Source: an uncultured Pelagibacteraceae bacterium
GTDB taxonomy: Bacteria > Pseudomonadota > Alphaproteobacteria > Pelagibacterales > Pelagibacteraceae
Assembly (NCBI GenBank): GCA_902610315.1
Contig: CACLVA010000006.1
Coordinates: 16,706-80,705, forward strand
Length of the DNA: 64,000 nt
Reading direction: 5' to 3'
Shown here in pieces: positions 37,525-48,455 of the stretch (position 1 is its first letter; each line of letters begins with the position of its first letter). The translations under genes were made by a program, and so were the position numbers. The notes under the pieces are model-generated. The model was not told the DNA's origin. It did no database searches and worked only from the letters and a program-made list of their open reading frames with translations.

Positions 37525-38321
37525 AAAATTTTATTCTTTAATTTTCTTACTAATCTACCTACATTTGTGACAGGATTTTGTCTATCTTTTAAACTCCTTG
37601 TTATTTCTCGACAAATTGTGCTTCCAACAACTAGACCGTCAGCAGATCTCAGATTCGAAATAGTTTTTTCGGTAATACCAAAACCTATTACAACATTTTT
37701 TGATGGTTTGATTTTTTTTATAACATTATAATTTTTAATGATTCTTTTTGCACTATATTTTAAAGCAGACCCTGTAGTTGATATAGTTGAAATCATATAA
37801 ATCATTTCATGTGAATATTTTATTATCTCTTTAATTCTTTTCAAAGTTGTAGTAGGGGCTATCAATTGAACGAAACAAATAGAATTTTTCTTACACAATT
37901 TGGCAAAATTTTTATTATCAGGAAATGATAAATCAACAACAATTAACCCATCAACACCAGACTCTTTACATTTTTGAATAAATTTTTTATCTCCATAATT
38001 AAATATCATTTGGTAGTAACCCATCAATATCATTGGTTTAGATGGTTTTAATTTCTTAAATCTTTTTACAAGTTTAAAAATATCATTTAATCGAATACCA
38101 TTTTGCAAGGCTCTGTAAGAACTATTTTGAATATCTTTGCCATCAGCTGTTGGACAATTGTGAGGTATTCCCCATTCTGCAATATCCAAATCTTTTGATA
38201 TTGAATTTAGTATTTGGAGAGATTTTTCCTTAGTATTATCACCGCAAACTGTATAGGATATTAACGCAGGTCTATTTTCTTTTTTTGCAATCTTAAAGGC
38301 ATTGTTAATTGAATTTTTCAT
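37521..38321 (-). CDS. trpA: Tryptophan synthase alpha
   Basis: TIM-barrel TrpA; DIAEWGIPHNCPTADGKDIQ; synteny with trpB. Confidence 0.92.
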   Translation of the reverse strand: MKNSINNAFKIAKKENRPALISYTVCGDNTKEKSLQILNSISKDLDIAEWGIPHNCPTADGKDIQNSSYRALQNGIRLNDIFKLVKRFKKLKPSKPMILMGYYQMIFNYGDKKFIQKCKESGVDGLIVVDLSFPDNKNFAKLCKKNSICFVQLIAPTTTLKRIKEIIKYSHEMIYMISTISTTGSALKYSAKRIIKNYNVIKKIKPSKNVVIGFGITEKTISNLRSADGLVVGSTICREITRSLKDRQNPVTNVGRLVRKLKNKIL

Positions 38322-39532
38322 TTGGGATAATATCCTAATTGTTCAATATAGATTTTTTTATCTTTGTAACCTTTTCCACAATTGTTGACCACAAGCACAT
38401 CACTCTTTTTCAATTTTGGAGCTAAACGAATACATTCACTCCATGCATGTGCTGGTTCTAAACTTGGTCTTATATCTTCTAGTTTAGTAATCAACTTGAA
38501 AGCGGCTAATGCTTCTTTATCTGAAGCACTCGTGTATCGTGCTCTCCCAGTGTCTTTAAGCAATCCATGCAGTGGACTTGAGCCAGGATAGTCCAAACCC
38601 GCACTTAGGGAATGTGTATCTGCGATTTGACCTTCTTTGTTAGTTAAACAATATTGTGCAGCTCCATGTAAAATAGCTACTTTTGCGTTCGTGGATAAAG
38701 GCGCAGCATACTTTGCCTCAACACCAACTAGTTCAACATGTTTTTTATCGTAGTCAATGAACTCATTCCAAAATCCTAGCGCGCTACTTCCTCCACCTAT
38801 TACATTGATTAATTTAAGTTTAGGTATTTCACCAAACTCCTTTATTAATTGTTTTTTTAATTCTCTTGAAATTTGAGAGGTTGACCATGCACAAATTTTT
38901 AAAAAAATATTGCAACCAATTGCTGAGCCTACCGCGAGATGTGTATTATCACAGTTTGAAACATAGTGGCGCATACACTCAGAAACAGCATCTACCAAAG
39001 TCTTTGAACCTGAGTCGACAGGTACAACTTCAGCACCCGCGTCACGCATGAATTTTACGTTAGGTGCTTGTCTAGAAATATCTTTTGTTCCCATAAAAAT
39101 TTTGCACTTTAAATTCATTTTTTTTGCTGCCATTGCAAGATTTTTTCCAAACATTCCGGCACCAGTATCGCCTGCTATGTAACGTTTACCACTTTCTTTA
39201 CAAATTAATGCGTTGACGGTTGCATGATACGCCTTGTGCGCATCACCGTTTATAGCAGACACGTCTTTACACCAAATTTGAGCTCCACCTAAATGTCTAG
39301 TTAAATTTTCTAATTTAAAAAAGGGTGTTTCACCTCCAAGATAATGTTTAAAATAATGATCCCTTTTTTTGAGAAATTTTCTATCTTTTCTCAATTTTTC
39401 AAAAAGCTTAGATAAATCCTCAATTGGCTTTCGCATTGTCTCTGCACAATAGTTTCCACCAAATTTATTTCCATAAAATCCAAACTTATCGTGCTGGTCA
39501 ATAAGAGGGGTCTTTTTCTTTAATTTAATCAT
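38318..39532 (-). CDS. trpB: Tryptophan synthase beta
   Basis: GGETPFFKLENLTRHLGG; GGGSSALGFW; GLDYPGSSP. Confidence 0.95.
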   Translation of the reverse strand: MIKLKKKTPLIDQHDKFGFYGNKFGGNYCAETMRKPIEDLSKLFEKLRKDRKFLKKRDHYFKHYLGGETPFFKLENLTRHLGGAQIWCKDVSAINGDAHKAYHATVNALICKESGKRYIAGDTGAGMFGKNLAMAAKKMNLKCKIFMGTKDISRQAPNVKFMRDAGAEVVPVDSGSKTLVDAVSECMRHYVSNCDNTHLAVGSAIGCNIFLKICAWSTSQISRELKKQLIKEFGEIPKLKLINVIGGGSSALGFWNEFIDYDKKHVELVGVEAKYAAPLSTNAKVAILHGAAQYCLTNKEGQIADTHSLSAGLDYPGSSPLHGLLKDTGRARYTSASDKEALAAFKLITKLEDIRPSLEPAHAWSECIRLAPKLKKSDVLVVNNCGKGYKDKKIYIEQLGYYPK

Positions 39533-40148
39533 TTAATTTTTTAACGTTGTCTAAGAAAATTTTTACTTTAGAAATATCTTTTAATCCAGATGTCTCTACA
39601 CCCCCGGATATATCAATATAATTACAAATTTTCATAAACTTATCAAGATTATCGTTGTGTTTAATGTTTCCAGCTATCATCCTATTAATATTGTCTGGCA
39701 CATTTTCCATTAAAGTGTGGTCAAATTCTAATGATTTTTCATACCCTTTACCGTCAAATAATATTATATCAGAACAATCCTCGTATTTCTTATATTTGAT
39801 AATATCTTCTTTAGTCTCGACGGTAATTGCAGAAATTATCTTTTTGTTATATTTCTTTTTTATTGATTTTATTTCATCAGGTGTACAATCGTAAATTTGA
39901 AAATAATCGAAATTTAGATTTTGCATTTCATTTAAAATTAATTGATCGGGTTTAACTAGCACAGATACAAATTGAGATTTTTTATTATCAACTTTGAGAA
40001 GTTTCTGAAGAGAATTTATATCAACAAATCTTTTTGATTTTGGATAATTACATATAAAACCAATTAATTCAGGGGGATTTTTATAGTTTATTAAAAAATT
40101 TAATGTTTTACTATCAGATATGCCACAGATTTTACATTTAAGCTTCAT
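39525..40148 (-). CDS. trpF: Phosphoribosylanthranilate isomerase
   Basis: KCKICGISD; position after trpB. Confidence 0.9.
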   Translation of the reverse strand: MKLKCKICGISDSKTLNFLINYKNPPELIGFICNYPKSKRFVDINSLQKLLKVDNKKSQFVSVLVKPDQLILNEMQNLNFDYFQIYDCTPDEIKSIKKKYNKKIISAITVETKEDIIKYKKYEDCSDIILFDGKGYEKSLEFDHTLMENVPDNINRMIAGNIKHNDNLDKFMKICNYIDISGGVETSGLKDISKVKIFLDNVKKLND

Positions 40149-40816
40149 TTACTTAAATGATCACTTAGTTTTTTAAAATTACTTTTAATATTTCCGTTGG
40201 TTAAATCTCTACCCATTACTAACCAGTCACTTCCTTGTTTAAATGCTGATTTTGGACTCATAACTCTTTTTTGGTCATTTAATTTAGAGGAAATTCTTAT
40301 TCCAGGAGTTATGATTTCTTTTTTAAAAAATTTTCTTATAAATTTTATTTCATGTGGGCTGCAAACTATGGCATCGAGTTTAGCTTTAGCAGCCAACTTT
40401 GCTTGAAGAATAACAATATCTTTTAAAGATCTTTTATGACCAATGGTTTTTAAATCTTTACTATTTAAAGAAGTTAAAGTTGTGACTCCTACTATTTTAG
40501 TTTTACCAGACACTTTTTTGACCTCTTTTAAAGCTTTTAAACCGGAAGAAATATGAACTGTGAGATAATCAATCTTTAAATCTTTTAAAGCTAATACAGC
40601 TGATGACATAGTATTTGGAATATCATGAAGTTTTAAATCAATGAAAATAATTTTTTCTTTTAGCTTTGAAATAAAATTTCTACCATTTTTAGAATTAAGA
40701 AATTGTAAACCAAATTTAAAACCAATTTTAAAACTTTTTATGTTGCTCTGTTGTATTATTGATTTTGCTTTATTTAAACTTTTCGTATCAATTGCTATAA
40801 AAATCTTATTTTTCAT
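40145..40816 (-). CDS. pyrF: Orotidine-5'-phosphate decarboxylase
   Basis: FIDLKLHDIPNTM. Confidence 0.95.
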   Translation of the reverse strand: MKNKIFIAIDTKSLNKAKSIIQQSNIKSFKIGFKFGLQFLNSKNGRNFISKLKEKIIFIDLKLHDIPNTMSSAVLALKDLKIDYLTVHISSGLKALKEVKKVSGKTKIVGVTTLTSLNSKDLKTIGHKRSLKDIVILQAKLAAKAKLDAIVCSPHEIKFIRKFFKKEIITPGIRISSKLNDQKRVMSPKSAFKQGSDWLVMGRDLTNGNIKSNFKKLSDHLSK

Positions 40817-41093
40817 TAATTATTTTAAATAGTTCTTTACTCATTTTGAAGTTTATATTTTTTTTTTCTGGAGTATAAACAGTTTCTCCAGTTTTAGGGT
40901 TCCTTGAATTTCTACCCTTTTGTGTTTTTTGATAAAATATGCCCCATCCTCTTAACTCAACTCTTTCCTCGTTCTTCAAAGCTATTTTTATTTCATTAAG
41001 AAATATATCAAAAATTTTTAGTAAATCTTTCTTTAATAAATTAGGATAAATTATTTTTAATTGTTTTATTAGTTCTGACTTTGATACTGACAA
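40806..41093 (-). CDS. ihfB: Integration host factor subunit beta / HU family
   Basis: VELRGWGIFYQKTQKGRNSRNPKTGE; next to rpsA. Confidence 0.92.
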   Translation of the reverse strand: MSVSKSELIKQLKIIYPNLLKKDLLKIFDIFLNEIKIALKNEERVELRGWGIFYQKTQKGRNSRNPKTGETVYTPEKKNINFKMSKELFKIINEK

Positions 41094-41108
41094 TTTAGTT
41101 TGTAAATA

Positions 41109-42836
41109 CTATTTTTTTTCTTTTTTATTGCTAAGTTTATCAGACAAAGATGAAAAAGGTAAGTTTTTTCCAGATAAAGGTGAACTAAATTTAGAAACTG
41201 CTTCTTTATTCTGTAATTCCTCTAATAGCTTGATGCTTAGTGCAATTTTTCTTTTTTCATAATTTAATTCTGAGATTGCCGCATCAATTCTCTCTCCACC
41301 TACAAATCTTGAAGGTCTAGCATCTGTATTTGAAACTGCAATTTGTGACTTTTTTATAAGCAAGTGTAAATCACAACCCTCAGGTTGGACCATTAGACCT
41401 TTATTATCTGAAGAAAGTACTTTTACTGTTACAGTATCATTAACCTTTTTATCTTTAAAATAATCAAATGGGTCTTTTTTAGTTTGTTTCAAGCCAACCC
41501 TAAGTTTTTGTAAGTCTTTTTTTATTTCTAAAACCTTAACTGTCAATTTATCCTTTAACTTATAATTTTTTGCGACCTCTTCCGGAACCCCAGTGTAACT
41601 TAGATCGTTAAAGTGCAAAAATGCATCAATTTCATAATTGTCTAATTTTAGATAAATAGCGTATTCGTTCATACTGCTAATTGTACCAGTTACTTCTGTA
41701 CCAACAGGGTTATTTTTTTCAAGTTGATCAAAGGGATTCTCTTTAGTCAATCTATAAGAGATTGCTATTCTTCTTTTTTCTTTGTCAATTTCGGTAATTA
41801 CACAATCAATTTTTTCGCCTACCTTGAAAATTTTTTTTGGCGAAACATTTTTTCTTGACCAACTTATTTCACTCGTGTGTAGTAGGCTAGTCAACCCTGG
41901 TTCTAATTCTGCAAAAACGCCAAAGTCCATTATTTTAATTACCTTAGCTTTATATTTTTTATTTAATTCATAGTTGGAAATTTTCTCAAAGGGATCAGGC
42001 GAAAGTTGCTTAATACTACAGCCAATTTGTAACTTCTCTTTATCAACTGTAATTACTAGAAGATCATGCTTGTCACCGATATTAAAAACTTCCTCGGGAT
42101 GATTAACTCTTGAGTAACTTATTTCTTGCAAATGCACAAGACAATCAAGTTCATTGTTGACGTTAAAAAAACAACCAAATGAACTGTATCCTTTTACAAC
42201 AGCATTTTTAATTATATCACCCTCTTTATACTTTTCTATTATTTTTGCTTTATCCTGTTTTTTACCAGATGATATAATTTGTCTTCTTGATACACATGCA
42301 TTACCTCTAACTTTGTCCATTTTTATTAATGCAAACTTCTGAGGCTCATTAATTAGATGTGATATGTCTTTAATTGGTATATCCGATATCTGTGAACCGG
42401 GGCAGAACATGAGTGATCCCGTGTCTATATGTTCAACAATAACTCCACCTTTACATTTGCTTGTTATTTTACCCATAATTGGTTCATTATTTTCAAAAGC
42501 TTTAACAAGTATATCCCATCCTTTTATTTTTTGTGCCTTACTTGCTGAAACTATAACTTCACCGTTCTTATCTTCAATTCTCTCAAGCAATACTTGAATT
42601 TTTTCTCCAACTTTCAGTTTGTTTTCTTGACCTAAAGTTTTTATTTCATTTATATCTACGAGTGGTTCAGACTTAAGGCCTTCAATAAATAAAAATATAT
42701 ATTTTTCACTGACCTTTGTTACTGTTCCCTCGACAATTTTGCCTTCAGTAAGATTTTTTGTTTTAGAAATTTGATTATTAAGAAGCTTTTCAAATTCCTT
42801 TGTTTCCGCAGTATTTGTTTCTTTATATATTTCCAT
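41109..42836 (-). CDS. rpsA: 30S ribosomal protein S1
   Basis: Multiple S1 repeats. Confidence 0.96.
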   Translation of the reverse strand: MEIYKETNTAETKEFEKLLNNQISKTKNLTEGKIVEGTVTKVSEKYIFLFIEGLKSEPLVDINEIKTLGQENKLKVGEKIQVLLERIEDKNGEVIVSASKAQKIKGWDILVKAFENNEPIMGKITSKCKGGVIVEHIDTGSLMFCPGSQISDIPIKDISHLINEPQKFALIKMDKVRGNACVSRRQIISSGKKQDKAKIIEKYKEGDIIKNAVVKGYSSFGCFFNVNNELDCLVHLQEISYSRVNHPEEVFNIGDKHDLLVITVDKEKLQIGCSIKQLSPDPFEKISNYELNKKYKAKVIKIMDFGVFAELEPGLTSLLHTSEISWSRKNVSPKKIFKVGEKIDCVITEIDKEKRRIAISYRLTKENPFDQLEKNNPVGTEVTGTISSMNEYAIYLKLDNYEIDAFLHFNDLSYTGVPEEVAKNYKLKDKLTVKVLEIKKDLQKLRVGLKQTKKDPFDYFKDKKVNDTVTVKVLSSDNKGLMVQPEGCDLHLLIKKSQIAVSNTDARPSRFVGGERIDAAISELNYEKRKIALSIKLLEELQNKEAVSKFSSPLSGKNLPFSSLSDKLSNKKEKK

Positions 42837-42951
42837 TATTATTTAAAAAAAAGCTTTTAGAGAAATTTATTAAATTAATCAAGAAACAAAAAAGTTATAT
42901 AAGTAATCGTTTACTCAATTTTTTGGGCTTTTTTTGTTATTTTAGTGATAT

Positions 42952-44274
42952 TTAAAATCTATACCCAATTTTTTTTAATATACTTAAAAAAGAGGGGAAT
43001 GAACTTACATGTGAATCCTTATCCTCAATGGTCCATTTTCCACCTAAACAAAGTGCTGCAATTATTGAAGTCATAAAAATTCTATGATCTTTGTAATAAT
43101 TATTAATTAATATCTTTTTATTTACAGTAAATTTAGGATTTCCAAATATTTTAATTGAGGCAGGGCCCGATTTAACTTTGACACCTATTTTTTTTAAAAT
43201 TTTTGATGCTAGTTTAAGTCTTGGACTTTCTTTTTTATTTAATTCTTCTAATTTTTTAAAACTAGAAATACCCGACGCTTTTGCTGCTAATAAAAAAATT
43301 ATTAAAAATTCATCTATAGCGTTACTATTTAATTCAACTGGACAATTTATAGGTTTAAAATTATTTTGACTTCTAACACAAATATCCGCTAGATTTTCCC
43401 CATATATATTCCTTTTATTAATAAACTTAACATTAGCACCCATTTTATTAATAATTTTAATAAATCCAATTCTGGTAGGGTTTACATTTACATTTTTAAT
43501 TTTAAGTTTTGAATTTTTTGAAAGAAGGGTAAGGACTATAAAAAAGGCACTAGAGCTAACATCACCTGGGATTTCATAGTCAAAAGATTTGAATTGATGT
43601 TCGCCAGATATCTCAATTTTATCATATTTTTTTTTTTTAATAACTTTAATCGGTAATTTTAAGTATTTTAAAAAAAGTTCTGTATGATCTCTCGATTTTT
43701 TGGCATATATTGTTGTCTTACCTGGTGTATTTAAGGCCGCTAAAATTACAGAACTTTTACACTGCGCAGATCCTCTTTTTTCAAAATAATTTATTGGTTT
43801 TAAATATTCTGATCCTATAACTTTTAAAGGAAGATTATTTTTGTTTCTTAATTCAAATTTTGCACCAAATTCTTTTAACGGATCAGCAATTCTTTTAAAA
43901 TCTCTTTTAGACAAGCTATCATCCCCAACAAGTTTAATCTTATATGGCGTTTTGATTATTAACCCAAGTAAAAGTCTTGCGAATGTCCCAGAATTTCCGG
44001 CATTTATTAAAATATTTTTTTTATAATTAAAACCGCTCAAGCCACTTCCATAAAGATAACAAATTTTATTTTTAAAAAATATTTTGACACCTAATTTTTT
44101 TAGCCCACTTATGGTACTTAAAATATCTCCTGATTTGGATAAGTTTTTAATTTTACATAATCCATAAGATTGTGATCCAATTAACAGTGACCTTATGGAT
44201 AAACTTTTATCACTATCAACACTTATAATTTTATTAAAACTTTTTATTTTTTTTTTAATAACTATTTTTGTCAT
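42952..44274 (-). CDS. aroA: 3-phosphoshikimate 1-carboxyvinyltransferase
   Basis: SVDSDKSLSIRSLLIGS; NAGNSGTFARLLLGL. Confidence 0.93.
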   Translation of the reverse strand: MTKIVIKKKIKSFNKIISVDSDKSLSIRSLLIGSQSYGLCKIKNLSKSGDILSTISGLKKLGVKIFFKNKICYLYGSGLSGFNYKKNILINAGNSGTFARLLLGLIIKTPYKIKLVGDDSLSKRDFKRIADPLKEFGAKFELRNKNNLPLKVIGSEYLKPINYFEKRGSAQCKSSVILAALNTPGKTTIYAKKSRDHTELFLKYLKLPIKVIKKKKYDKIEISGEHQFKSFDYEIPGDVSSSAFFIVLTLLSKNSKLKIKNVNVNPTRIGFIKIINKMGANVKFINKRNIYGENLADICVRSQNNFKPINCPVELNSNAIDEFLIIFLLAAKASGISSFKKLEELNKKESPRLKLASKILKKIGVKVKSGPASIKIFGNPKFTVNKKILINNYYKDHRIFMTSIIAALCLGGKWTIEDKDSHVSSFPSFLSILKKIGYRF

Positions 44275-44279
44275 TAAGA

Positions 44280-45056
44280 TTAATTAAATTTAAAAGATTC
44301 TCCAAAATACGCAGTTTTTGCGTTTTGATCTTTCACCAAATCAGTTGGAGTGCCTTTTGCAATAACTTTTCCTTCAGATAAAACCATCGCAACATCTACA
44401 CAAGTTAGCAAGTCTCTTGCTTGATGGTCACAAATACATATTGTTATTTGATTTTCAAATTGCAAATTTACAATTATTTGTTGAAGCATTTTAATCGTCA
44501 TAACATCTAATGCTGCAAAACACTCATCCAAAAGTAATAGCTCTGGATCACCTAGCAAAGCCATTGCAATAACCAATTTCTTTTTTTGACCACCTGACAA
44601 AAATTTTGCTTTAATATCTCTAATTTGACTCAAATCAAATTTTGATATTAAATAATTTATTTTTTCAGCTCTTTTTCTTTGATCATTTAATAAAATTTCA
44701 GCTACAGCTTTTAAATTTTCATATAAAGTTAAATCGAAGAAGTAACCACCATATTGGGGTACATAACCTATTTTAAATTTCGCCATTCTTAAAAAAATTG
44801 GATAATCATTAACTTTCTCATCTTTAATAACTATGTTACCTTTGTCTGGCTTTATTAATCCAGTGACTAAATTAAAAATAGTTGATTTTCCAACACCGTT
44901 TGGTCCTAGCATTCCAAATATTTCACCTTGATTAATTTCAAAACTTATATCTTGCAAAATTTGTCTTTTTTGAAATGAAAGACTTATATTATTAAGACTT
45001 AAGATAGTTTTTTTTTGTTTAAAACTTTTAATACGAAATTTTTTAATTATTGCCAT
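44280..45056 (-). CDS. lptB: LPS export ABC transporter ATP-binding protein
   Basis: Walker A GPNGVGKST, LSGGQKKK, adjacent LptC-like ORF. Confidence 0.92.
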   Translation of the reverse strand: MAIIKKFRIKSFKQKKTILSLNNISLSFQKRQILQDISFEINQGEIFGMLGPNGVGKSTIFNLVTGLIKPDKGNIVIKDEKVNDYPIFLRMAKFKIGYVPQYGGYFFDLTLYENLKAVAEILLNDQRKRAEKINYLISKFDLSQIRDIKAKFLSGGQKKKLVIAMALLGDPELLLLDECFAALDVMTIKMLQQIIVNLQFENQITICICDHQARDLLTCVDVAMVLSEGKVIAKGTPTDLVKDQNAKTAYFGESFKFN

Positions 45057-45642
45057 TATTTACTATGCTTTTAACTAAAATATTACTTTTATCGTCATTC
45101 ATTAGTATTTTTGTATTCTTATTTAAAAAGTTTATTAAGATTTTGTCTGCATTTAATTTTGATAAGTTACTTTTATATTTGACATTATCATAAAGTGTTG
45201 CAATTTGATTGTTAAATGACAAATCCAGAAAATCGGAGTTTATTGAGTGTTCCCCATATGTCATTTTCACGAAGCCGCTAAAAGTTGTGTCATTATTTTC
45301 TTCATTGTACTTTGCTTTATTAGAGCTAATTAGAATTTTTTCACCATTTGATAAATAAACAAAAGCTCTAACTTTATCCATAAAAATTAAATTTAATTTC
45401 TCAGGACTTATAACGCCATATTCAGAAAATATCTCATATCGATTACCTTTATTATCCTCAGAAAAATATGACATTTCTGTTATTAAATCATCAGATCCTT
45501 TCACTATTTTTTTTTCAGAGCTATCGCTTAAATTTTTAAATGATTTTTCTTTAGAACTTTTAAAATAATCAAAATACACAAAACAAATAATTAATAATAT
45601 TAATGTAACAAGTGATATCTGAATATAAGTTTTCTTATCCAT
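45043..45642 (-). CDS. lptC: LPS export protein LptC-like
   Basis: N-terminal TM and beta-rich domain, between kdsD-like and lptB. Confidence 0.7.
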   Translation of the reverse strand: MDKKTYIQISLVTLILLIICFVYFDYFKSSKEKSFKNLSDSSEKKIVKGSDDLITEMSYFSEDNKGNRYEIFSEYGVISPEKLNLIFMDKVRAFVYLSNGEKILISSNKAKYNEENNDTTFSGFVKMTYGEHSINSDFLDLSFNNQIATLYDNVKYKSNLSKLNADKILINFLNKNTKILMNDDKSNILVKSIVNNGNN

Positions 45643-46635
45643 TTATTGAATATTATTTTCCAAAATATTATGAATATGAATTACACCAATCGTTCTATTT
45701 TTAATCTTGTTATTATGAACACATAATGATGTTATTCTTCTTGAATTCATTAAAGATAAAGCTTTTGCAGCTAACATTTCTCTATCAACAGATATAGGAT
45801 TTTTAGTCATAACATTTTTAACTTTAAGATTATCTAAATTCCCTTTTTTTTCACTTATTCTTCTAATTTGACCATCTGTTATAATTCCTTTAGTTTTTTT
45901 AGAATTATTTTGAACAATTAAAACTCCAAGTTTCTTTTTGGTGATAATTTTTAAAGCTTCAAGCATTTTAACATTTTCATTTATAAATGGTATTTTTTTT
46001 CCTTTTAACATTAAATCATCTACTGTTTTTAACTTAGCACCAATACTTCCAGAAGGGTGAAATTTTTTAAATTCTTTTTCACCAAAATTCTTTTGTTTCA
46101 TGGTTGATATAGCTATTGCATCACCAATAGCTAATTGCATTATTGTTGATGATGTTGGTACAATATTACCTGGTCCCGCTTCCTTTACTTCTGGTAATAA
46201 TATTTTTAAATCTGAATTTTTGTATAATAGTGAATTTTTTTTTGAAACAATTCCTATTAAAATTATGTTTTTATTTCTATTTGCGTATTGTATAACATTT
46301 CTTAATTCAGAAGACTCTCCACTATTACTAATTAATATAAGTACATCATTAGAGCTAATTTGACCTAAATCTCCATGAGAACATGAACTAGCATCTACAA
46401 AAAAAGATGGAGTTCCTACCGATGATAGTGTAGATGAAATTTTTTTTGCAATTATTCCAGATTTCCCAACACCTGATAAGATTATTTTTCCTTTTTTACA
46501 GTTTATTATTGTTTCGATAACTTTTTGAAAATCATTATCTATAGATGTTTTTAACTTTTTTAAAGATTTTATTTCAGTTAGAATTACATCTTGTGCAATT
46601 TTTTTAAATTTATTTTTTTTCATTAGTGTGACCAA
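45643..46635 (-). CDS. kdsD: KpsF/GutQ family arabinose-5-phosphate isomerase
   Basis: SIS domain (SNSGESSELRN) + two CBS domains. Confidence 0.9.
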   Translation of the reverse strand: MVTLMKKNKFKKIAQDVILTEIKSLKKLKTSIDNDFQKVIETIINCKKGKIILSGVGKSGIIAKKISSTLSSVGTPSFFVDASSCSHGDLGQISSNDVLILISNSGESSELRNVIQYANRNKNIILIGIVSKKNSLLYKNSDLKILLPEVKEAGPGNIVPTSSTIMQLAIGDAIAISTMKQKNFGEKEFKKFHPSGSIGAKLKTVDDLMLKGKKIPFINENVKMLEALKIITKKKLGVLIVQNNSKKTKGIITDGQIRRISEKKGNLDNLKVKNVMTKNPISVDREMLAAKALSLMNSRRITSLCVHNNKIKNRTIGVIHIHNILENNIQ

Positions 46636-47228
46636 ATATCATCAGGAAAACCTTCTAAGTCTAAATTAACTCTAGTGTTTATAAATTTTAAACAATCTTT
46701 GTATAGACTCATACGGTTCTCTCTAGCCAGCATTTTATTCAATGCATCATTAATTTTGTGTAAATATATAACATCATTGGCGCAGTATTTAATTTGGGCA
46801 GAAGACAATTCTCCTCCAAAATCTGATGTTTGATGCTGCTTACTAATGTCTATTCCAATGAACTCTTTAACCAAATCTTTTAAGCCGTGTCTATCACTAT
46901 ATTTTCTTATTAATTTAGACTGTAACTTTGTGTCTTCAATATTATCTATATCAACCTGTAAGTATTTTTTTATAAAAACTAAATCAGCTCTAGCATAGTG
47001 AAAAATTTTTGGTATTGAACTGTCTGATAAAATTTTTTTTAAATTTGGGGCATTATATTTAGTTCTATCCAACTGAACTATATGTGCATCAGATTTCCCA
47101 GACGAAATTTGCACAAGGCATAGTTTATCTCTTAAAAAATTTAATCCCATAAATTCACAATCAACGGCAATCTTATTGCCAAACTGTAAATCTTTTGGTA
47201 AATCATTTTTGTGAAGTTTGATATCCAT
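46623..47228 (-). CDS. Ribonuclease D-like 3'-5' exonuclease
   Basis: IAVDCEFMGLN...; HYARADLVFI; YCANDVIYL DEDD motifs. Confidence 0.88.
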   Translation of the reverse strand: MDIKLHKNDLPKDLQFGNKIAVDCEFMGLNFLRDKLCLVQISSGKSDAHIVQLDRTKYNAPNLKKILSDSSIPKIFHYARADLVFIKKYLQVDIDNIEDTKLQSKLIRKYSDRHGLKDLVKEFIGIDISKQHQTSDFGGELSSAQIKYCANDVIYLHKINDALNKMLARENRMSLYKDCLKFINTRVNLDLEGFPDDIWSH

Positions 47229-47251
47229 AGAATTTTTTATAACTTTATATT

Positions 47252-48202
47252 ATGAAACCAAAAAATTGTCTAATTTTTGGCGCTTCTGGCCAAATCGGCA
47301 GAAACTTGATAAGAAGACTTACTGAGAAAAGTTTAAAAGTCACCGCTGTCACACGAAACCTACATCAAAAAGGTTATGTATTAAAAACACAAGCAAACCC
47401 AGGTTATATAGATATTGTAGAGTGCAATATATTTGACATTAACAAAATAGAGCAATTAATAAAAAAAGCAGATGTGTGCATAAATTTGGTTGGAATTTTA
47501 TTTGAGAAGGGCGCAAGTAATTTTACCAATATTCACGAAAAATTTCCAAGTATGATTTCTAGTCTTTGTCATAAACACAAAATAGATAAATTTATACACC
47601 TTTCGGCATTAGGAATAGAAAATGCAAAAGATTCAAAATATGCCATAAGTAAGTTAAAAGGTGAAATCGCAGTAAGAGAAAATTTTAAAGACTCTATAAT
47701 TTTAAAACCATCGATTATCTATTCTGTAGACGATAATTTCACGACAATGTTAATGGGGCTACTTAACCTATCTCCAATTTTCCCTTTGTATTATGGTGGA
47801 AAAACTAAATTTATGCCCTTACACTGTATTGATATATGTAATTTGATATTAGATTTAATTGAAAAAGATACTATTGAAAAAACAATAGAATGTGTTGGGC
47901 CAGATGAATTAACTTTTAAGGAAATTATTGAAAAATTGCTGAAATTAATTGAAAAGAAAAGATTATTTATTCCAATACCATTGTTTGTGGCAAACACAAT
48001 GGCTACCTTTTTTCAAATTTTACCTAAACCATTGATTACTAGAGATCAAATTAAATTACTTTACTATGACAACATACCTACAGGAAAATATAAAACAAAT
48101 TTTGATATCGGTAAAAATTTTAGATTAAACTTTGATAATGAAGTTGAAAAATATTGTTATATGTGGAAAGAAACTGGAGAATATGCAAAAAAAAAACCTT
48201 GA
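47252..48202 (+). CDS. NAD(P)-binding complex I NDUFA9-like protein
   Basis: FGASGQIGRNLIRRL Rossmann; HLSALGIENAKDSKYAISK. Confidence 0.82.
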   Translation: MKPKNCLIFGASGQIGRNLIRRLTEKSLKVTAVTRNLHQKGYVLKTQANPGYIDIVECNIFDINKIEQLIKKADVCINLVGILFEKGASNFTNIHEKFPSMISSLCHKHKIDKFIHLSALGIENAKDSKYAISKLKGEIAVRENFKDSIILKPSIIYSVDDNFTTMLMGLLNLSPIFPLYYGGKTKFMPLHCIDICNLILDLIEKDTIEKTIECVGPDELTFKEIIEKLLKLIEKKRLFIPIPLFVANTMATFFQILPKPLITRDQIKLLYYDNIPTGKYKTNFDIGKNFRLNFDNEVEKYCYMWKETGEYAKKKP

Positions 48203-48212
48203 TATTTAAATT

Positions 48213-48455
48213 ATGATTACTTGGATTATTTACATTATCGTTGCTGCTATATTATTTTTTGTTCTGTATTTAGCCATACTGGGAATTGATAGAGGAGTTA
48301 AAGCAAAAAATGCAAATAAATCAAATAATTCCAAAAAAAAGTCAAATTCCCCTAAGAATATAACCGGTGAATTAATAAGATTAAAAAAACTTTATGACGA
48401 TGGAACAATTGATAAAAAAGAATTTAATATTGCAAAAAAAAAATTGTTAAGCTGA
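48213..48455 (+). CDS. SHOCT-domain-like small membrane protein
   Basis: N-terminal TM; LIRLKKLYDDGTIDKKEFNIAKKKLL. Confidence 0.7.
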   Translation: MITWIIYIIVAAILFFVLYLAILGIDRGVKAKNANKSNNSKKKSNSPKNITGELIRLKKLYDDGTIDKKEFNIAKKKLLS

